Shown piece after piece: positions 16,883-26,670 of a stretch of DNA of 64,000 nucleotides. Where the stretch lies: assembly GCA_002356455.1 (NCBI GenBank), contig AP017968.1:3348001-3412000 (forward strand), read 5' to 3'. How positions within the stretch are numbered: the first letter of the stretch is position 1; each line of letters opens with the position of its first letter. This DNA is from Fusobacterium varium. GTDB taxonomy: Bacteria; Fusobacteriota; Fusobacteriia; Fusobacteriales; Fusobacteriaceae. The translations under genes were made by a program, and so were the position numbers. The notes under the pieces were generated by a model. That model was not told where the DNA came from and ran no database searches. It was given only the letters and a program-made list of their open reading frames with translations.

Positions 16883-18121
16883 TTATTTATATCTTCTCAT
16901 TGCAACTACAGCGTTATGTCCTCCAAATCCAAGAGAACTTGACATAGCTACTTCTACAGCTCTTTCTATTGGTTTATTAGGTACATAGTTAAGATCACAA
17001 ATTTCATCAGGATTGTCATAGTTTATAGTAGGTGGCACAATTCCTGTAAAAATAGTATTAGCTATTAATACAGCTTCTATTCCACCAGCTGCTCCTAATC
17101 CATGACCTGTTGCTCCTTTAGTAGAAGAAACTAAAAGATCCTTAGCTCTTTCACCAAATACAGTTTTTATTGCCATAGTTTCATTTTTATCATTTGCAGG
17201 TGTAGAAGTTCCATGAGCATTTATATAGTCAACATCGTTCATTTCAATATTTCCCTCTTTTAATGCCATTTTAAAAGCTCTTGCAGCTCCTTCTCCACCA
17301 TCAGCAGGAGCAGTTATATGATATGCATCACAAGTTTCTCCATATCCAACTACCTCAGCATATATTTTAGCTCCTCTTGCTTTTGCAGATTCTAATTCTT
17401 CAAGAATAAGAATTCCAGCTCCTTCTCCCATTACAAAACCATCTCTATCTGCTGAAAATGGTCTTGAAGCTTTTTGAGGCTCATCATTTCTAGTAGATAA
17501 AGCTTTCATATTAGCAAAAGCATTCATTGCAAATGGAGTAATTGAAGCTTCTGTACCACCTGCTATCATTGCTTTGGCTCTTCCTGATTTTATCATTTCA
17601 AAAGCATCCCCAACTGAATGAGTTCCTGCTGCACAAGCTGTAACTATAGATTTATTTGGTCCTTTTGCACCAAAGTATATTCCTATATTCCCTGCTGCCA
17701 TATTAGAAATCATTCCAGGTATAGTAAATGGAGATATTCTTTTTACTCCTTTTTCCAGCATAGTTTGATGCTGTCCTTCAAATATTTCTATTCCTCCTAT
17801 ACCAGAAGAAACAATTACACCTATATCTTCACAATTATTTTCATCTATAACAAGTCCTGAATCTTCCAGTGCCATTTTAGTTGCAGCAATAGCAAATTGT
17901 GTATTTCTAGCTAATTTCTTAACTTCTTTTTTTTCAATCCCAAATTCTAATGGATCAAAATCCTTTACTTCAGCTGCTATTTTTACAGGCATATCTGTAG
18001 TATCATATGACTCTATAAGTCCTACTCCAGTTTCTCCTGCCAATATTCTTTTCCAACTTTTTTCTAAACCAGTCCCCAATGCAGTTATCAATCCAAGTCC
18101 AGTAACTACTACTCTTTTCAC
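16883..18121 (-). CDS. fabF: Beta-ketoacyl-ACP synthase II
   Basis: 412 residues from GTG at 18121, which follows GAGGTGAG and gives the standard family length and N-terminus (VKRVVVTGLG). It is the elongating condensing enzyme of type II fatty acid synthesis. The catalytic Cys is in VTACAAGTHS and the two His are in NAHGTSTPAND and KGATGHGLGAAGG. It follows acpP with a 9-bp hairpin between them. Confidence 0.97.
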   Translation of the reverse strand: MKRVVVTGLGLITALGTGLEKSWKRILAGETGVGLIESYDTTDMPVKIAAEVKDFDPLEFGIEKKEVKKLARNTQFAIAATKMALEDSGLVIDENNCEDIGVIVSSGIGGIEIFEGQHQTMLEKGVKRISPFTIPGMISNMAAGNIGIYFGAKGPNKSIVTACAAGTHSVGDAFEMIKSGRAKAMIAGGTEASITPFAMNAFANMKALSTRNDEPQKASRPFSADRDGFVMGEGAGILILEELESAKARGAKIYAEVVGYGETCDAYHITAPADGGEGAARAFKMALKEGNIEMNDVDYINAHGTSTPANDKNETMAIKTVFGERAKDLLVSSTKGATGHGLGAAGGIEAVLIANTIFTGIVPPTINYDNPDEICDLNYVPNKPIERAVEVAMSSSLGFGGHNAVVAMRRYK

Positions 18122-18160
18122 ATTCTCACCTCTATTTTTATAATTATGGTATATATAAGG

Positions 18161-18184
18161 AACGGGGTACATTCATACCCCGTT
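18161..18184. other. Hairpin between acpP and fabF
   Basis: AACGGGGTA and TACCCCGTT are exact inverted repeats around CATTCA. No T-run follows on the minus strand, so it is more likely an mRNA processing or stabilising structure than a full terminator; it could set the high acpP to fabF ratio. Confidence 0.55.
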
Positions 18185-18204
18185 TCTTAATATATTAGAT
18201 TTTC

Positions 18205-18429
18205 TTATCTTTTTGATTCAATGTAATCCATAACATCTTGTACAGTTTTAATTTTTTCAGCATCTGTATCAGGAATTTCTACATCAAATTCTTCTTCAAA
18301 AGCCATTATTAATTCAACTGTATCTAGTGAATCTGCTCCTAAATCTTCTACAAAGTTAGCTTCTGGAGTTACTTGTTCAGCGTCAACCCCTAATTGTTCT
18401 ACTACAATTTCTCTTATTTTATCTAACAT
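18205..18429 (-). CDS. acpP: Acyl carrier protein
   Basis: 74 residues, very acidic, with the phosphopantetheine attachment Ser in [10 protein letters not shown] (about residue 35). Length and sequence are fully typical. It lies between fabD and fabF in the fatty acid synthesis operon and has a TAAGGAGG-like site before its ATG. Confidence 0.98.
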   Translation of the reverse strand: MLDKIREIVVEQLGVDAEQVTPEANFVEDLGADSLDTVELIMAFEEEFDVEIPDTDAEKIKTVQDVMDYIESKR

Positions 18430-18474
18430 TTTTTTCCTCCTTAAAATTCTTTATCTATGCATTATACTTAGATT

Positions 18475-19389
18475 TTACATTAAATTTTCCAAATCTTCAA
18501 GTTTTTCTATATTTTTTATTTCCATTTCCTTGTCGATTTTCTTTACAAGTCCTGCCAATACTTTACCTGGGCCTATTTCATAAATTTTTGTTACTCCCTC
18601 AGATTTTAATTTTTTTATAGTATCTACCCATTTAACTGGTCCAAAACTTTGAGCATATATCTCATTTTTTATATCTTCAATACTATTTAAAATATCTCCT
18701 GTAGTATTAGCTACAAGTTTTATATCTGTTATTTGGAAAGTAAATTTTTCTGCTTCTTCTTTTAACTTTTCTCCAGCTTCTTTCATCAAAGAAGAATGGA
18801 AAGGTCCTGATACAGCCAGTGGCATTGCTCTTCTTGCACCAGCCTCTTTTAAAACTATACATGCTCTTTCTATAGCATCTTTTTGCCCAGCTATTACTGT
18901 TTGATTTGGTTCATTAAAGTTTACAGCTTCTACTATTCCTTCAATATTTTCTAAAACTTCCTTTATTTTTTCTGAGTCAAGTCCAATGATTGCAGCCATT
19001 CCACCATTTACTTTTACAGCTGTATCATTCATAAACTTTCCTCTTGCACTTGTAAGTTTCACTGTATCTTCTGTACTTAAATAGCCTGCTGCACCAAAAG
19101 CTGCATATTCTCCGACTGAATGTCCAGCAACATAATCAGGTTTTATCCCTTTAGCTTCTAATAATTTTGTAAGTATAAGGCTCATAGAAACGATAGCCGG
19201 TTGAGTATTTTTTGTTTCTTTCAACGCTTCTTCTGGTCCCTCAAACATTATTGTTTTAAGATCAAAATCCAACTTTGAAAACAGACTGTCAAACTCTTTT
19301 CTTGCCAGTTCACTGTTCTCATAAAGTTCTTTTCCCATTCCAACATATTGTGTTCCTTGTCCTGGAAATATAAAAGCAATTTTTGACAT
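18475..19389 (-). CDS. fabD: Malonyl-CoA:ACP transacylase
   Basis: 304 residues. The nucleophile elbow GHSVGEYAA carries the catalytic Ser near residue 92, the active-site His is in VSGPFHSSLM near 200, and the oxyanion-side Gln is in FPGQGTQ at the N-terminus. It loads malonyl groups onto the acyl carrier protein encoded just downstream. It is 66 bases after fabH, with no obvious terminator in the gap. Confidence 0.97.
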   Translation of the reverse strand: MSKIAFIFPGQGTQYVGMGKELYENSELARKEFDSLFSKLDFDLKTIMFEGPEEALKETKNTQPAIVSMSLILTKLLEAKGIKPDYVAGHSVGEYAAFGAAGYLSTEDTVKLTSARGKFMNDTAVKVNGGMAAIIGLDSEKIKEVLENIEGIVEAVNFNEPNQTVIAGQKDAIERACIVLKEAGARRAMPLAVSGPFHSSLMKEAGEKLKEEAEKFTFQITDIKLVANTTGDILNSIEDIKNEIYAQSFGPVKWVDTIKKLKSEGVTKIYEIGPGKVLAGLVKKIDKEMEIKNIEKLEDLENLM

Positions 19390-19455
19390 AAAAAGCCCCC
19401 TTATTAATTACACCTGTTTTTTTAATATATCACAGCATTCAAAATATGTCAATAA

Positions 19456-20448
19456 TTAATAAGCCCATTTCATAACAATTGATCCATAAGTGAGTCCAGC
19501 ACCAAATCCTGTAAGAGCAATTAAATCTCCTTTTTCAAGAATTCCTTTTTCAAGTGCTTCCCCCAAGGCAATTCCTACAGAAGCTGCTGAAGTATTTCCA
19601 TATCTTTGAATATTCATATAAAACTTATCCATAGGAACATGAATTCTTTTAGCTGCTGATTCTATTATCCTTACATTAGCTTGATGTGGAAATATCATTT
19701 TCAATTCTTCAGATTTGACATTAGCTATTTTCAGAGCTTTATTTGTTGCTGAAGGAAGAGCATGTACTGCAAATTTAAAAACTTCTGATCCTTTCATTAC
19801 AAGGAAATTTTCTCTATTTGCTATTGTGTCAGCATCATTTGGCTTTTTACTTCCCCCTGCTGGTATTTTAAGAATATAATCATCTTCTCCTTTTGCTCCT
19901 AAATATGTAGAAAGCATTCCATATCCTTCTTCTACTTCAGATACAACTGCTGCTGCTGCACCATCTCCAAAAAGAATACAATTACTTCTATTGGTCATAT
20001 CCAAGATTCTTGAAAGAACTTCTGCTCCAATAACCAAAACATTTTTATATATTCCACTTCTTATCATCGAACCTGCTATAGTAAGAGAATATATAAATCC
20101 ACTACATGCAGCATTCACATCAAAAGATGGTACATTTCTTGCTCCCATTTTATATTGTACAAGACATGCTGTACTTTGAACAGGGTAGTCTGGTGTAACT
20201 GTGGCTACAATTATCATGTCTATATCTTCTATAGTCATCCCTGCAACCGTCAATGCTTTTTCAGCTGCCTTTACACAAAGATCAGAGGTTGCTTCTTCAG
20301 GAGCCGCAAATCTTCTTTCCTCTACTCCTGTCATTGTTCTTATCCACTCATCACTAGTATCTAATATTTTTTCAAAATCAAAGTTAGACATAATTCTCTC
20401 TGGAACATAATATCCCATTCCTTTGATCCCTACACTTTTAAATTCCAT
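19456..20448 (-). CDS. fabH: Beta-ketoacyl-ACP synthase III
   Basis: 330 residues. It starts fatty acid synthesis by condensing acetyl-CoA with malonyl-ACP. The Cys-His-Asn triad is visible in VNAACSGFIYSL (about 113), FPHQANVRI and YGNTSAASVG. It directly follows plsX with 8 bases between, the standard plsX-fabH-fabD order. Confidence 0.97.
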   Translation of the reverse strand: MEFKSVGIKGMGYYVPERIMSNFDFEKILDTSDEWIRTMTGVEERRFAAPEEATSDLCVKAAEKALTVAGMTIEDIDMIIVATVTPDYPVQSTACLVQYKMGARNVPSFDVNAACSGFIYSLTIAGSMIRSGIYKNVLVIGAEVLSRILDMTNRSNCILFGDGAAAAVVSEVEEGYGMLSTYLGAKGEDDYILKIPAGGSKKPNDADTIANRENFLVMKGSEVFKFAVHALPSATNKALKIANVKSEELKMIFPHQANVRIIESAAKRIHVPMDKFYMNIQRYGNTSAASVGIALGEALEKGILEKGDLIALTGFGAGLTYGSIVMKWAY

Positions 20449-20456
20449 TCTACCTC

Positions 20457-21467
20457 CTAATTTGTTTCTTCTTTGTCAATATCTATGACTTTCTTTAATT
20501 CTTCTACAAAGTTTATTTCAGCAAATCTATTTGCAACTTTTATTGCATTTTTTATTCCATTTGAATCTGAATTTCCATGTGCTTTTATAGAAAGACCATT
20601 AAGTCCTAAAAATATTGCTCCTCCATATTCAGAAGAATCCATTTTTAATTTTATCATCTTTAAAGCAGGGCGAAGCAAAAGAGCTCCTAACATATAAATA
20701 ACACTCTTTTTAATTTCTGTTTTTATTATACTCAGTACAAACTTTGCAATTCCTTCTGCAGTTTTTAAAACCATATTTCCAGTGAACCCATCTGTTACAA
20801 CAACATCTATTTCACCATTCATTACTTCTGTACTTTCAACATTTCCAACAAAATTAATCATTTTGTTTTCCTTTAAAAGTTCATATGCCCCTCTTGTTAC
20901 TTCATTTCCTTTTCCTTCTTCTGTTCCTATATTTAAAAGTCCTACCTTAGGCTGCTTTCTTCCCAAAAGAATTTCTACATATTTAGAACCCATCATGGCA
21001 TATTGATTAAGAAATTCAGGTTTACAATCTGCTGTAGCTCCTACATCAAGCATTAACATATGTCCCTTTTTATTAGGAAACATAGTTGCAATAGCTGGTC
21101 TTAATACTCCTCTTATTCTCTTTAATTTAAGTTGACTAGCTGTAATCAAGGCTCCTGTATTGCCTGCTGAAACAGAAGCATCTACAATTCCTTCTTTTGC
21201 AAGTTCAAGAGTTTTATTCATAGAAGAATCTTTTTTAGTTTTTACTGCTGTTACAGGATCATCAGTCATCTCTATTACTTCTCTTGTATCTACTATTTCT
21301 ATTCTCTCTTTAGAATACTTATATTTAGAAAGTTCAGCTTCAATTACCTCTTTTTTTCCAACTAATACAAGTTGTAACTTTTCTATTTCACTCAAAGCGG
21401 CTACTGCTCCCTTGATTGTTTCTACTGGAGCATTGTCTCCACCCATAGCATCTAAAGCTATTCTCAT
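20457..21467 (-). CDS. plsX: Phosphate acyltransferase PlsX
   Basis: 336 residues from ATG at 21467, preceded by GGGAGGAAAGA; a longer open frame to 21494 would include the ribosome site. It makes acyl-phosphate from acyl-ACP, feeding phospholipid synthesis. The N-terminal MRIALDAMGGDNAP motif is diagnostic. It lies downstream of rpmF, separated by a hairpin with T-tract that may partly uncouple ribosomal protein and lipid gene expression. Confidence 0.97.
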   Translation of the reverse strand: MRIALDAMGGDNAPVETIKGAVAALSEIEKLQLVLVGKKEVIEAELSKYKYSKERIEIVDTREVIEMTDDPVTAVKTKKDSSMNKTLELAKEGIVDASVSAGNTGALITASQLKLKRIRGVLRPAIATMFPNKKGHMLMLDVGATADCKPEFLNQYAMMGSKYVEILLGRKQPKVGLLNIGTEEGKGNEVTRGAYELLKENKMINFVGNVESTEVMNGEIDVVVTDGFTGNMVLKTAEGIAKFVLSIIKTEIKKSVIYMLGALLLRPALKMIKLKMDSSEYGGAIFLGLNGLSIKAHGNSDSNGIKNAIKVANRFAEINFVEELKKVIDIDKEETN

Positions 21468-21571
21468 TCTTTCCTCCCTAAAATAAAAAAACATTTTCTC
21501 ATATATTATACATTACTTTTTCGAAATAGAAAACTAGATATTTCAATAATTTTAAAAAAATATATGCATAT

Positions 21572-21606
21572 AAAAAAAGACAAGATTATGTTTCTTGTCT
21601 TTTTTT
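21572..21606. terminator. Terminator or attenuator between rpmF and plsX
   Basis: AAAAAAAGACAAG pairs with CTTGTCTTTTTTT around a 9-base loop. On the leftward strand it lies between rpmF and plsX, which are cotranscribed in many bacteria, so it may allow partial readthrough. Confidence 0.7.
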
Positions 21607-21629
21607 ATTTAATTTGCATCTTACGTTGA

Positions 21630-21812
21630 TTACTCAGCGTCTCCAGCTAAAACTTTTTTACCATTATAGTCTCCACAGCTTAAACAAACTCTGTGAGGTC
21701 TTTTTGGTGCTCCGCAAACTTCACAAGTTGCTAAACCAGTTCCAGTTAAAGCGTGATGAGATCTTCTCATGTTCTTTTTAGCCTTAGATGTCTTTTTCTT
21801 AGGTACTGCCAT
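21630..21812 (-). CDS. rpmF: 50S ribosomal protein L32
   Basis: 60 residues with the bL32 N-terminus [12 protein letters not shown] and the zinc-binding type ([16 protein letters not shown], four Cys). Being zinc-binding it is the C+ form. It follows yceD by 36 bases, the conserved yceD-rpmF pairing. Confidence 0.98.
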   Translation of the reverse strand: MAVPKKKTSKAKKNMRRSHHALTGTGLATCEVCGAPKRPHRVCLSCGDYNGKKVLAGDAE

Positions 21813-21848
21813 CTTAGTTTCCCTCCTACTACACTCATATTTAAAAAA

Positions 21849-22343
21849 TTAATTTTTTATTTGTAATAATTGCTGCCACCTTGAATCTATCCCATTATCA
21901 CTATACTTTTCTATTTCAGAATCGTCTTCGCATTCAGGATTACATTGTGGGTATGGGGGCAGATCAAGTATTATATACTCTCGTATTAATCCCAATAAAT
22001 CTATTTCTCCATCTATGATTTCATCATAAATTTCATTGCTGTTTATTTCACATTCCATTTTCAAATTTTTCATATATTGCCTATATGCTGCTTCATCCAG
22101 AAAACTTCCTGTAAATTCTCCATTTAAATCTACTTCAATATTTTTTAAACATCTTACACATTGAACAATAGTTTTTGTAGAATATTCTCCACTTACTTCT
22201 ATTTTACCATTGTTATCAGAAACTGCACTTCCAATTACATGTATTTTATCTGAAAGTTCAATATCACCAATATTTTCTGCATAAAAATCAAACTTTATAG
22301 TATTGTTAAGAACGCCGCTAAAATCTTTAACTCTTAATTTCAA
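21849..22343 (-). CDS. yceD: YceD/DUF177 family protein (23S rRNA accumulation)
   Basis: 164 residues from a TTG at 22343 with GGAGGGGG in front, giving the usual LKLRVKDFSG start; an in-frame ATG at 22415 would add 24 residues and lacks a good site. The protein has CVRCLKNIEVDL and CNPECEDD cysteines and the acidic C-terminal half of the family (NSNEIYDEIIDGEIDL). Homologues are needed for normal 23S rRNA levels and are almost always paired with rpmF, as here. Confidence 0.88.
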   Translation of the reverse strand: MKLRVKDFSGVLNNTIKFDFYAENIGDIELSDKIHVIGSAVSDNNGKIEVSGEYSTKTIVQCVRCLKNIEVDLNGEFTGSFLDEAAYRQYMKNLKMECEINSNEIYDEIIDGEIDLLGLIREYIILDLPPYPQCNPECEDDSEIEKYSDNGIDSRWQQLLQIKN

Positions 22344-22427
22344 GACAACCCCCTCCAATCTATACCTAGATATTTTACTAATTTTTTTAAACCTTGTCAA
22401 GTAAAATTTCTTCACAAGGATTTTATT

Positions 22428-23525
22428 TTAAACATTAAACAAGAATTCCATTAAATCTCCATCTTTTACTATATATTCTTTTCCCTCTAATCTTAATACT
22501 CCAGCTTCTTGTGAGCCTTTCCACCCAGAATACTTAATAAAATCATCAAAAGAAACAACTTTAGCCCTTATAAATCCCTTTTCAAAATCAGTATGAATTT
22601 CTCCAGCTGCTTTAGGTGCTGTATCTCCTATTTTTATAGTCCAAGCTCTTACTTCTTTTACCCCAGCTGTAAAATAAGTTTGAAGTCCCAAAAGTTTAAA
22701 TCCTGCCCTTATAAGTCTATTAAGTCCTGCTTCTTCTACTCCTAAAGCTTCTAAATATTCTTGTTTTTCATCTTCATCATCCATTTCTTGAAGCTCTGCC
22801 TCCACTTTTGCAGAAACTATTACTACTTGTGACCCGACTGTTTCAGCATATTCTTTTACTTTTTCAACATATTCATTTCCAGTTGCTAAATCATCTTCAG
22901 ATACATTTGCTGCAAATATCATAGGTTTTAAAGTAAGTAATTGATATGTTCTCAATAATTCCATTTCTTCTGAAGTTAAAGGTAATATTTTCAATAACTG
23001 AAAACTTTCAAGATGTTCTTTACACTTTAACAGCACTGGCATCAATTCTATTGATTCTTTATTTTTACTTGTTACTAATTTTTTATGTTTTTCAATAGCT
23101 TTTTCTATAGTTTCCATATCAGCAAAAATAAGCTCTGTATTTATAATTTCTATATCTCTGATAGGATCTACTGATCCACTTACATGAATAACATTTTCAT
23201 CTTCAAAGCATCTTACTACTTGACATATAGCAGCAGTTGTTCTTATATTTGAAAGAAATTTATTTCCAAGTCCTTCTCCCTTAGCTGCTCCTTTTACAAG
23301 TCCAGCAATATCTATAAACTCAACAGTTGCCTGTACAACTCTTTGTGGATTAATTATAGCAGAAAGTTGATTAAGTCTTTTATCTGGTACTGTTACCATT
23401 CCCACATTTGGTTCTATTGTACAAAAAGGATAGTTTGCAGCTTCAGCAGCTCCAGCTTTAGTTATAGCATTAAAAAGTGTAGATTTCCCTACATTTGGAA
23501 GACCTACTATTCCTATTCCGATCAT
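22428..23525 (-). CDS. ychF: Redox-regulated ribosome-associated ATPase YchF/Obg family
   Basis: 365 residues. G1 motif [14 protein letters not shown] at residues 8-21, then [10 protein letters not shown] and [16 protein letters not shown]. The guanine-specificity motif NKxD is replaced (FAANVSEDD), in line with ATP rather than GTP preference. A TGS-like C-terminal domain ([20 protein letters not shown]) is present. First gene of the downstream housekeeping block. Confidence 0.96.
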   Translation of the reverse strand: MIGIGIVGLPNVGKSTLFNAITKAGAAEAANYPFCTIEPNVGMVTVPDKRLNQLSAIINPQRVVQATVEFIDIAGLVKGAAKGEGLGNKFLSNIRTTAAICQVVRCFEDENVIHVSGSVDPIRDIEIINTELIFADMETIEKAIEKHKKLVTSKNKESIELMPVLLKCKEHLESFQLLKILPLTSEEMELLRTYQLLTLKPMIFAANVSEDDLATGNEYVEKVKEYAETVGSQVVIVSAKVEAELQEMDDEDEKQEYLEALGVEEAGLNRLIRAGFKLLGLQTYFTAGVKEVRAWTIKIGDTAPKAAGEIHTDFEKGFIRAKVVSFDDFIKYSGWKGSQEAGVLRLEGKEYIVKDGDLMEFLFNV

Positions 23526-23659
23526 TAAAAAGCCCCTCCTAAAAATTTATATTACTACAAATTTTACCATATATTAGAATATTTGTAAATACTGAGAAAA
23601 CCTCTATACAAAATAATACTATCCTTTATTTTTTATTCACTAAAAATATTTTTGTATAT

Positions 23660-24592
23660 TTAATTTATATTTTCTTTCATATACTTTTTCAAAAGTTCTA
23701 TAAATTTAGTTTTATATTCACTCTCATCTGACCTTTTTAAAGTTATCAATTCTATTTTTAAAAGTTCAGTTTGATTATTTAAAGGAAATATAAATATCTC
23801 ATTTTCTTTAGAATTCTTTTCATTATGTTCTAAAATTTTCTTGGTTATCATACCAGGACAAACCACTGCTACAAGCCCTGAGGAACATAAGGCCATCTGA
23901 GTATCATAATCTCTTGTATAATACAATGGTTTTAAATATACAGCTTCACGTTTTGAATAAAAGTCTATCAAATCGTTTATTCTGCTCCAACCAGGTTCTC
24001 TTGCAAAAGAAATATTTTTAAATTCAGAAAAGTCAACTCCTTTTTTCATTTTTGCTAAATCTTTTGAACTGAAATTCTTTTTAAAAAGTTTGGAAGAAAT
24101 TATTATATTTATTTTTTCCATTCCAAGAAGATCAGAATTATACTTTGAACTGCTGTTCGCATTTACTCCAACAAATATATCAATATCTCCTTTTAACATC
24201 ATTTGTTCAAGTACTCGTGTTTCATGCATTACAAAAGATATTTCTACATCTGGAAATATTTCATTATATACTGGAAGAAGTTCTGGAAGTATAAGACTTA
24301 TTCTTGTAGCATTCATTCCTACAATAAGTTTTTTATTATTTTTTAATCTATTGAATTTTATTTTTATATCTTCCTCTACTTTTTGTATCTCTAACACAGA
24401 TTCATAAAGCACTTTTCCTGCTTCTGTAAGGGAAAAATGTGGTTTTCTATTGAAAAGCAAAATTCCATAATCTTCTTCTAGCCGCTTTATATGATCACTC
24501 ACACACTGCTGTGTCACAAAACATCTTGCTGCTGCTCTGCTTACACTTAGTTCTTCAGCCACTTTTAAAAATATTTCAAAACTTGTTATCAT
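23660..24592 (-). CDS. LysR-family transcriptional regulator
   Basis: 310 residues with an N-terminal winged helix (FLKVAEELSVSRAAARCFVTQQCVSDHIKRLE..LLFNRKPHFSLTEAG) and a C-terminal effector-binding domain from about residue 90. Target genes are not evident; gltS lies upstream on the same strand. The 420-base gap between them carries two copies of an ACAAG-N6-CTTGT dyad, one of them 34 bases before this start codon, which could be its own operators. Effector unknown. Confidence 0.9.
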   Translation of the reverse strand: MITSFEIFLKVAEELSVSRAAARCFVTQQCVSDHIKRLEEDYGILLFNRKPHFSLTEAGKVLYESVLEIQKVEEDIKIKFNRLKNNKKLIVGMNATRISLILPELLPVYNEIFPDVEISFVMHETRVLEQMMLKGDIDIFVGVNANSSSKYNSDLLGMEKINIIISSKLFKKNFSSKDLAKMKKGVDFSEFKNISFAREPGWSRINDLIDFYSKREAVYLKPLYYTRDYDTQMALCSSGLVAVVCPGMITKKILEHNEKNSKENEIFIFPLNNQTELLKIELITLKRSDESEYKTKFIELLKKYMKENIN

Positions 24593-24625
24593 ACTTTTCT
24601 CCTCCCTTACATTTCATATTTATAT

Positions 24626-24641
24626 ACAAGTTTATTCTTGT
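24626..24641. promoter_or_regulatory. Dyad ACAAG-N6-CTTGT, copy A (upstream of LysR gene)
   Basis: ACAAGTTTATTCTTGT, 34 bases upstream of the LysR ATG. It fits the loose T-N11-A LysR box layout. The surrounding ~60 bases are repeated imperfectly at 24860. Confidence 0.5.
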
Positions 24642-24789
24642 AAGCTATTAAACAATATATTGTTTTACTTTTTTCTGTTTAAAATTTATAATTTTAATAT
24701 AAAGATAAAATTTGATAAATTAAATATAATTTTCCTTGGAATAATAAAAAAATTATCTGAATTTTCTGGATAATTTTGTCATACCCTAT

Positions 24790-24817
24790 AAAAACTACAG
24801 CTGTAACTGTAGTTTTT
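24790..24817. terminator. Hairpin with T-tract between gltS and the LysR gene
   Basis: AAAAACTACAG and CTGTAGTTTTT are exact complements around a 6-base loop, with A/T tracts on both sides so it can work on either strand. Confidence 0.7.
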
Positions 24818-24859
24818 ATTTCCCATATTAATTTTAACATATTCATTTTTATTTGTCTC

Positions 24860-24875
24860 ACAAGTTTATTCTTGT
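24860..24875. promoter_or_regulatory. Dyad ACAAG-N6-CTTGT, copy B
   Basis: Identical 16-base core to copy A, 234 bases away, followed by the same imperfectly repeated AT-rich stretch (TAAG..TTAA..ATATTGTTT.ACTTTTT..GTTTAAAAT). It could be a second operator or the remnant of a duplicated promoter. Confidence 0.5.
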
Positions 24876-24943
24876 AAGTTGTTAATTTATATATTGTTTC
24901 ACTTTTTGTTTAAAATATAGTATAAATAAATATATAAAAATAA

Positions 24944-24965
24944 GGCTGGTCATAAAAGACCAGCC
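24944..24965 (-). terminator. Terminator after gltS
   Basis: GGCTGGTC and GACCAGCC are exact complements around ATAAAA. On the minus strand the stem is followed by TTATTTTTATA. It lies 53 bases past the gltS stop. Confidence 0.75.
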
Positions 24966-25017
24966 CTTGTGAGTTAGGGTTTTCACAACAAAATATAGAA
25001 AGTTCAACAATAAGTTA

Positions 25018-26211
25018 TTATTTAAACATATTGATGAAAAATGTTATTACTGTTGCGTTTGTAAAATCTATAAATAATGCTCCAACTATAGGCAAAACAA
25101 AGAAAGCCCTTGTTGCAGGTCCATTTTCTTTAGTAAATACTTCCATGTTAGCCATTGCATTTGGAGTTGCTCCAAGTCCAAATCCACAATGTCCTGTTGC
25201 TATAACAGCAGCATCATAGTCTTTTCCATTAAAGTTAAATGTAACAAAATAAGCATAAGCTGCCATAATCAATGTTTGAATTAGCAGTATTGAAATAATT
25301 GGAATAGCAAGTGCTGCAAGTTCCCATAGTTTCAATGTCATTAATGCCATTGCTAAGAATAGAGAAAGTGCTATATTTCCTGTAATAGATATTTCCTTCA
25401 TAGGAAGTACTTTCTTTTGTATATCAGCTATATTTCTAATTATAGCAGCAATAAACATTGGTCCAATATATGCTGGAATTACAATTCCATAAGTTTTCAA
25501 AAATGGTGCTATCCAGTATCCAATTCCCATTGCTAATGAAATAACAACTACTGCATCAAATAAAGTAGATTCTGATACTGGTTTTGTAGTTTCATCTTCT
25601 AATTCCTCAATTGACATTCCTGCTTCTTCTAAATTAGGTTTTAAATTATATTTTTCTTTAAGTCTTTTAGCAATAGGCCCACCAATTAAACAACCTGCAA
25701 TTAATCCATAAGTTGCAGCAGCTATTGAAACTGAAAGTCCTCCTGTAGCTCCAAATTCTTCTAGAACTGGTCCAAATGCTCCAGAAGTTCCATGCCCCCC
25801 TGTTAATGGTATAGAACCTACAGCAAGTCCAAGTAATGGATTAAGTCCAAATACTTTAGCTAATGCTACTCCCACTATATCTTGAATAACTACAAGAACA
25901 GTAGCAGTCACTAGGAATATGGCAACTCCAACTCCACCTTTTTTCAATAGTTTTCCACTTGCAGTAAATCCTATTGTAGTAAAGAATATCAGCATTAGAA
26001 AGTCTTTTAAAACACCATCAAAATTAAAGCTGAAAGCACCAGTATTATGTCCAATTAATAAAAGTATAGAGAATATAACTCCTCCTACAACTGGAGCTGG
26101 AATAAAGAATCTTTCAAGAAAAGCAACTCTTTTCTTAACCTCTCTACCAAGTAAAAGAACAATTATTGCAATTGCTAGTGTTTCTGCCATATTAAAGTTT
26201 AGTGTCAACAT
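25018..26211 (-). CDS. gltS: Sodium/glutamate symporter GltS
   Basis: 397 residues with about ten hydrophobic segments. Both halves contain the family pore-loop signatures, GSIPLTGGHGTSGAFGP (about 135) and ATGHCGFGLGATPNAMANM (about 340). It imports glutamate with sodium; glutamate is a major fermentable substrate of fusobacteria. It lies 55 bases behind a small exported-protein gene that has its own promoter, so the two probably form one transcript. Confidence 0.95.
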   Translation of the reverse strand: MLTLNFNMAETLAIAIIVLLLGREVKKRVAFLERFFIPAPVVGGVIFSILLLIGHNTGAFSFNFDGVLKDFLMLIFFTTIGFTASGKLLKKGGVGVAIFLVTATVLVVIQDIVGVALAKVFGLNPLLGLAVGSIPLTGGHGTSGAFGPVLEEFGATGGLSVSIAAATYGLIAGCLIGGPIAKRLKEKYNLKPNLEEAGMSIEELEDETTKPVSESTLFDAVVVISLAMGIGYWIAPFLKTYGIVIPAYIGPMFIAAIIRNIADIQKKVLPMKEISITGNIALSLFLAMALMTLKLWELAALAIPIISILLIQTLIMAAYAYFVTFNFNGKDYDAAVIATGHCGFGLGATPNAMANMEVFTKENGPATRAFFVLPIVGALFIDFTNATVITFFINMFK

Positions 26212-26266
26212 AATTTTCCCTCCATATAATATTTTATTGTTTTAAATAAAAAATATTAGGAGAGTT

Positions 26267-26617
26267 CTAATTCCGAAGCACCCGATCTTTATATCGAGAT
26301 AATATTGTATAATCAGGTCTTAACCCAATCACTTTTTCTATTAATTCAGTTTTCATTTCTGGAAGAGAAAATACTTCAATTTTCAGCATATCTTCCAAAT
26401 ATACAATTTCATCTTTATGAATAACCCCTTTTTCCATATCAATTTTTTTGATTGTAAAAAGTGGATAATTTTTTTCATTATTTTTTTGTATATCTTCAAA
26501 TATTCTATTAGTTGTAACTTCTCTAAAAATAGGAAGGGAAGTATTTTGAGTTGCACTAGATGTAGTTACAATTGCAAATACACAAGCAATCATAAAATAT
26601 AAAAATTTTCTTTTCAA
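26267..26617 (-). CDS. Small exported protein of unknown function, paralogue 1
   Basis: 116 residues; TTG start with GGAGGGG just upstream. An N-terminal signal peptide (KRKFLYFMIACVFAIVTTSSA) is followed by a short charged periplasmic domain. The C-terminus YTILSRYKDRVLRN is nearly the same as that of a second small protein at 28.4 kb (YTILYRYKSRVLRI), and both share signal, length and an acidic middle. This copy precedes gltS, the other precedes an nhaC-like gene. No known family is recognised; a periplasmic accessory or quality-control factor for the downstream transporter is one possibility. Confidence 0.75.
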   Translation of the reverse strand: MKRKFLYFMIACVFAIVTTSSATQNTSLPIFREVTTNRIFEDIQKNNEKNYPLFTIKKIDMEKGVIHKDEIVYLEDMLKIEVFSLPEMKTELIEKVIGLRPDYTILSRYKDRVLRN

Positions 26618-26670
26618 TTTACTCCCCTCCTTATTTAAATAATCTTTTATAATTAAAATTTTATAATTAT

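Noticed and set aside
21160-21486. 108-codon open frame antisense to plsX
   Set aside because: Shadow of a conserved gene; Ser/Thr-rich antisense translation without family resemblance.
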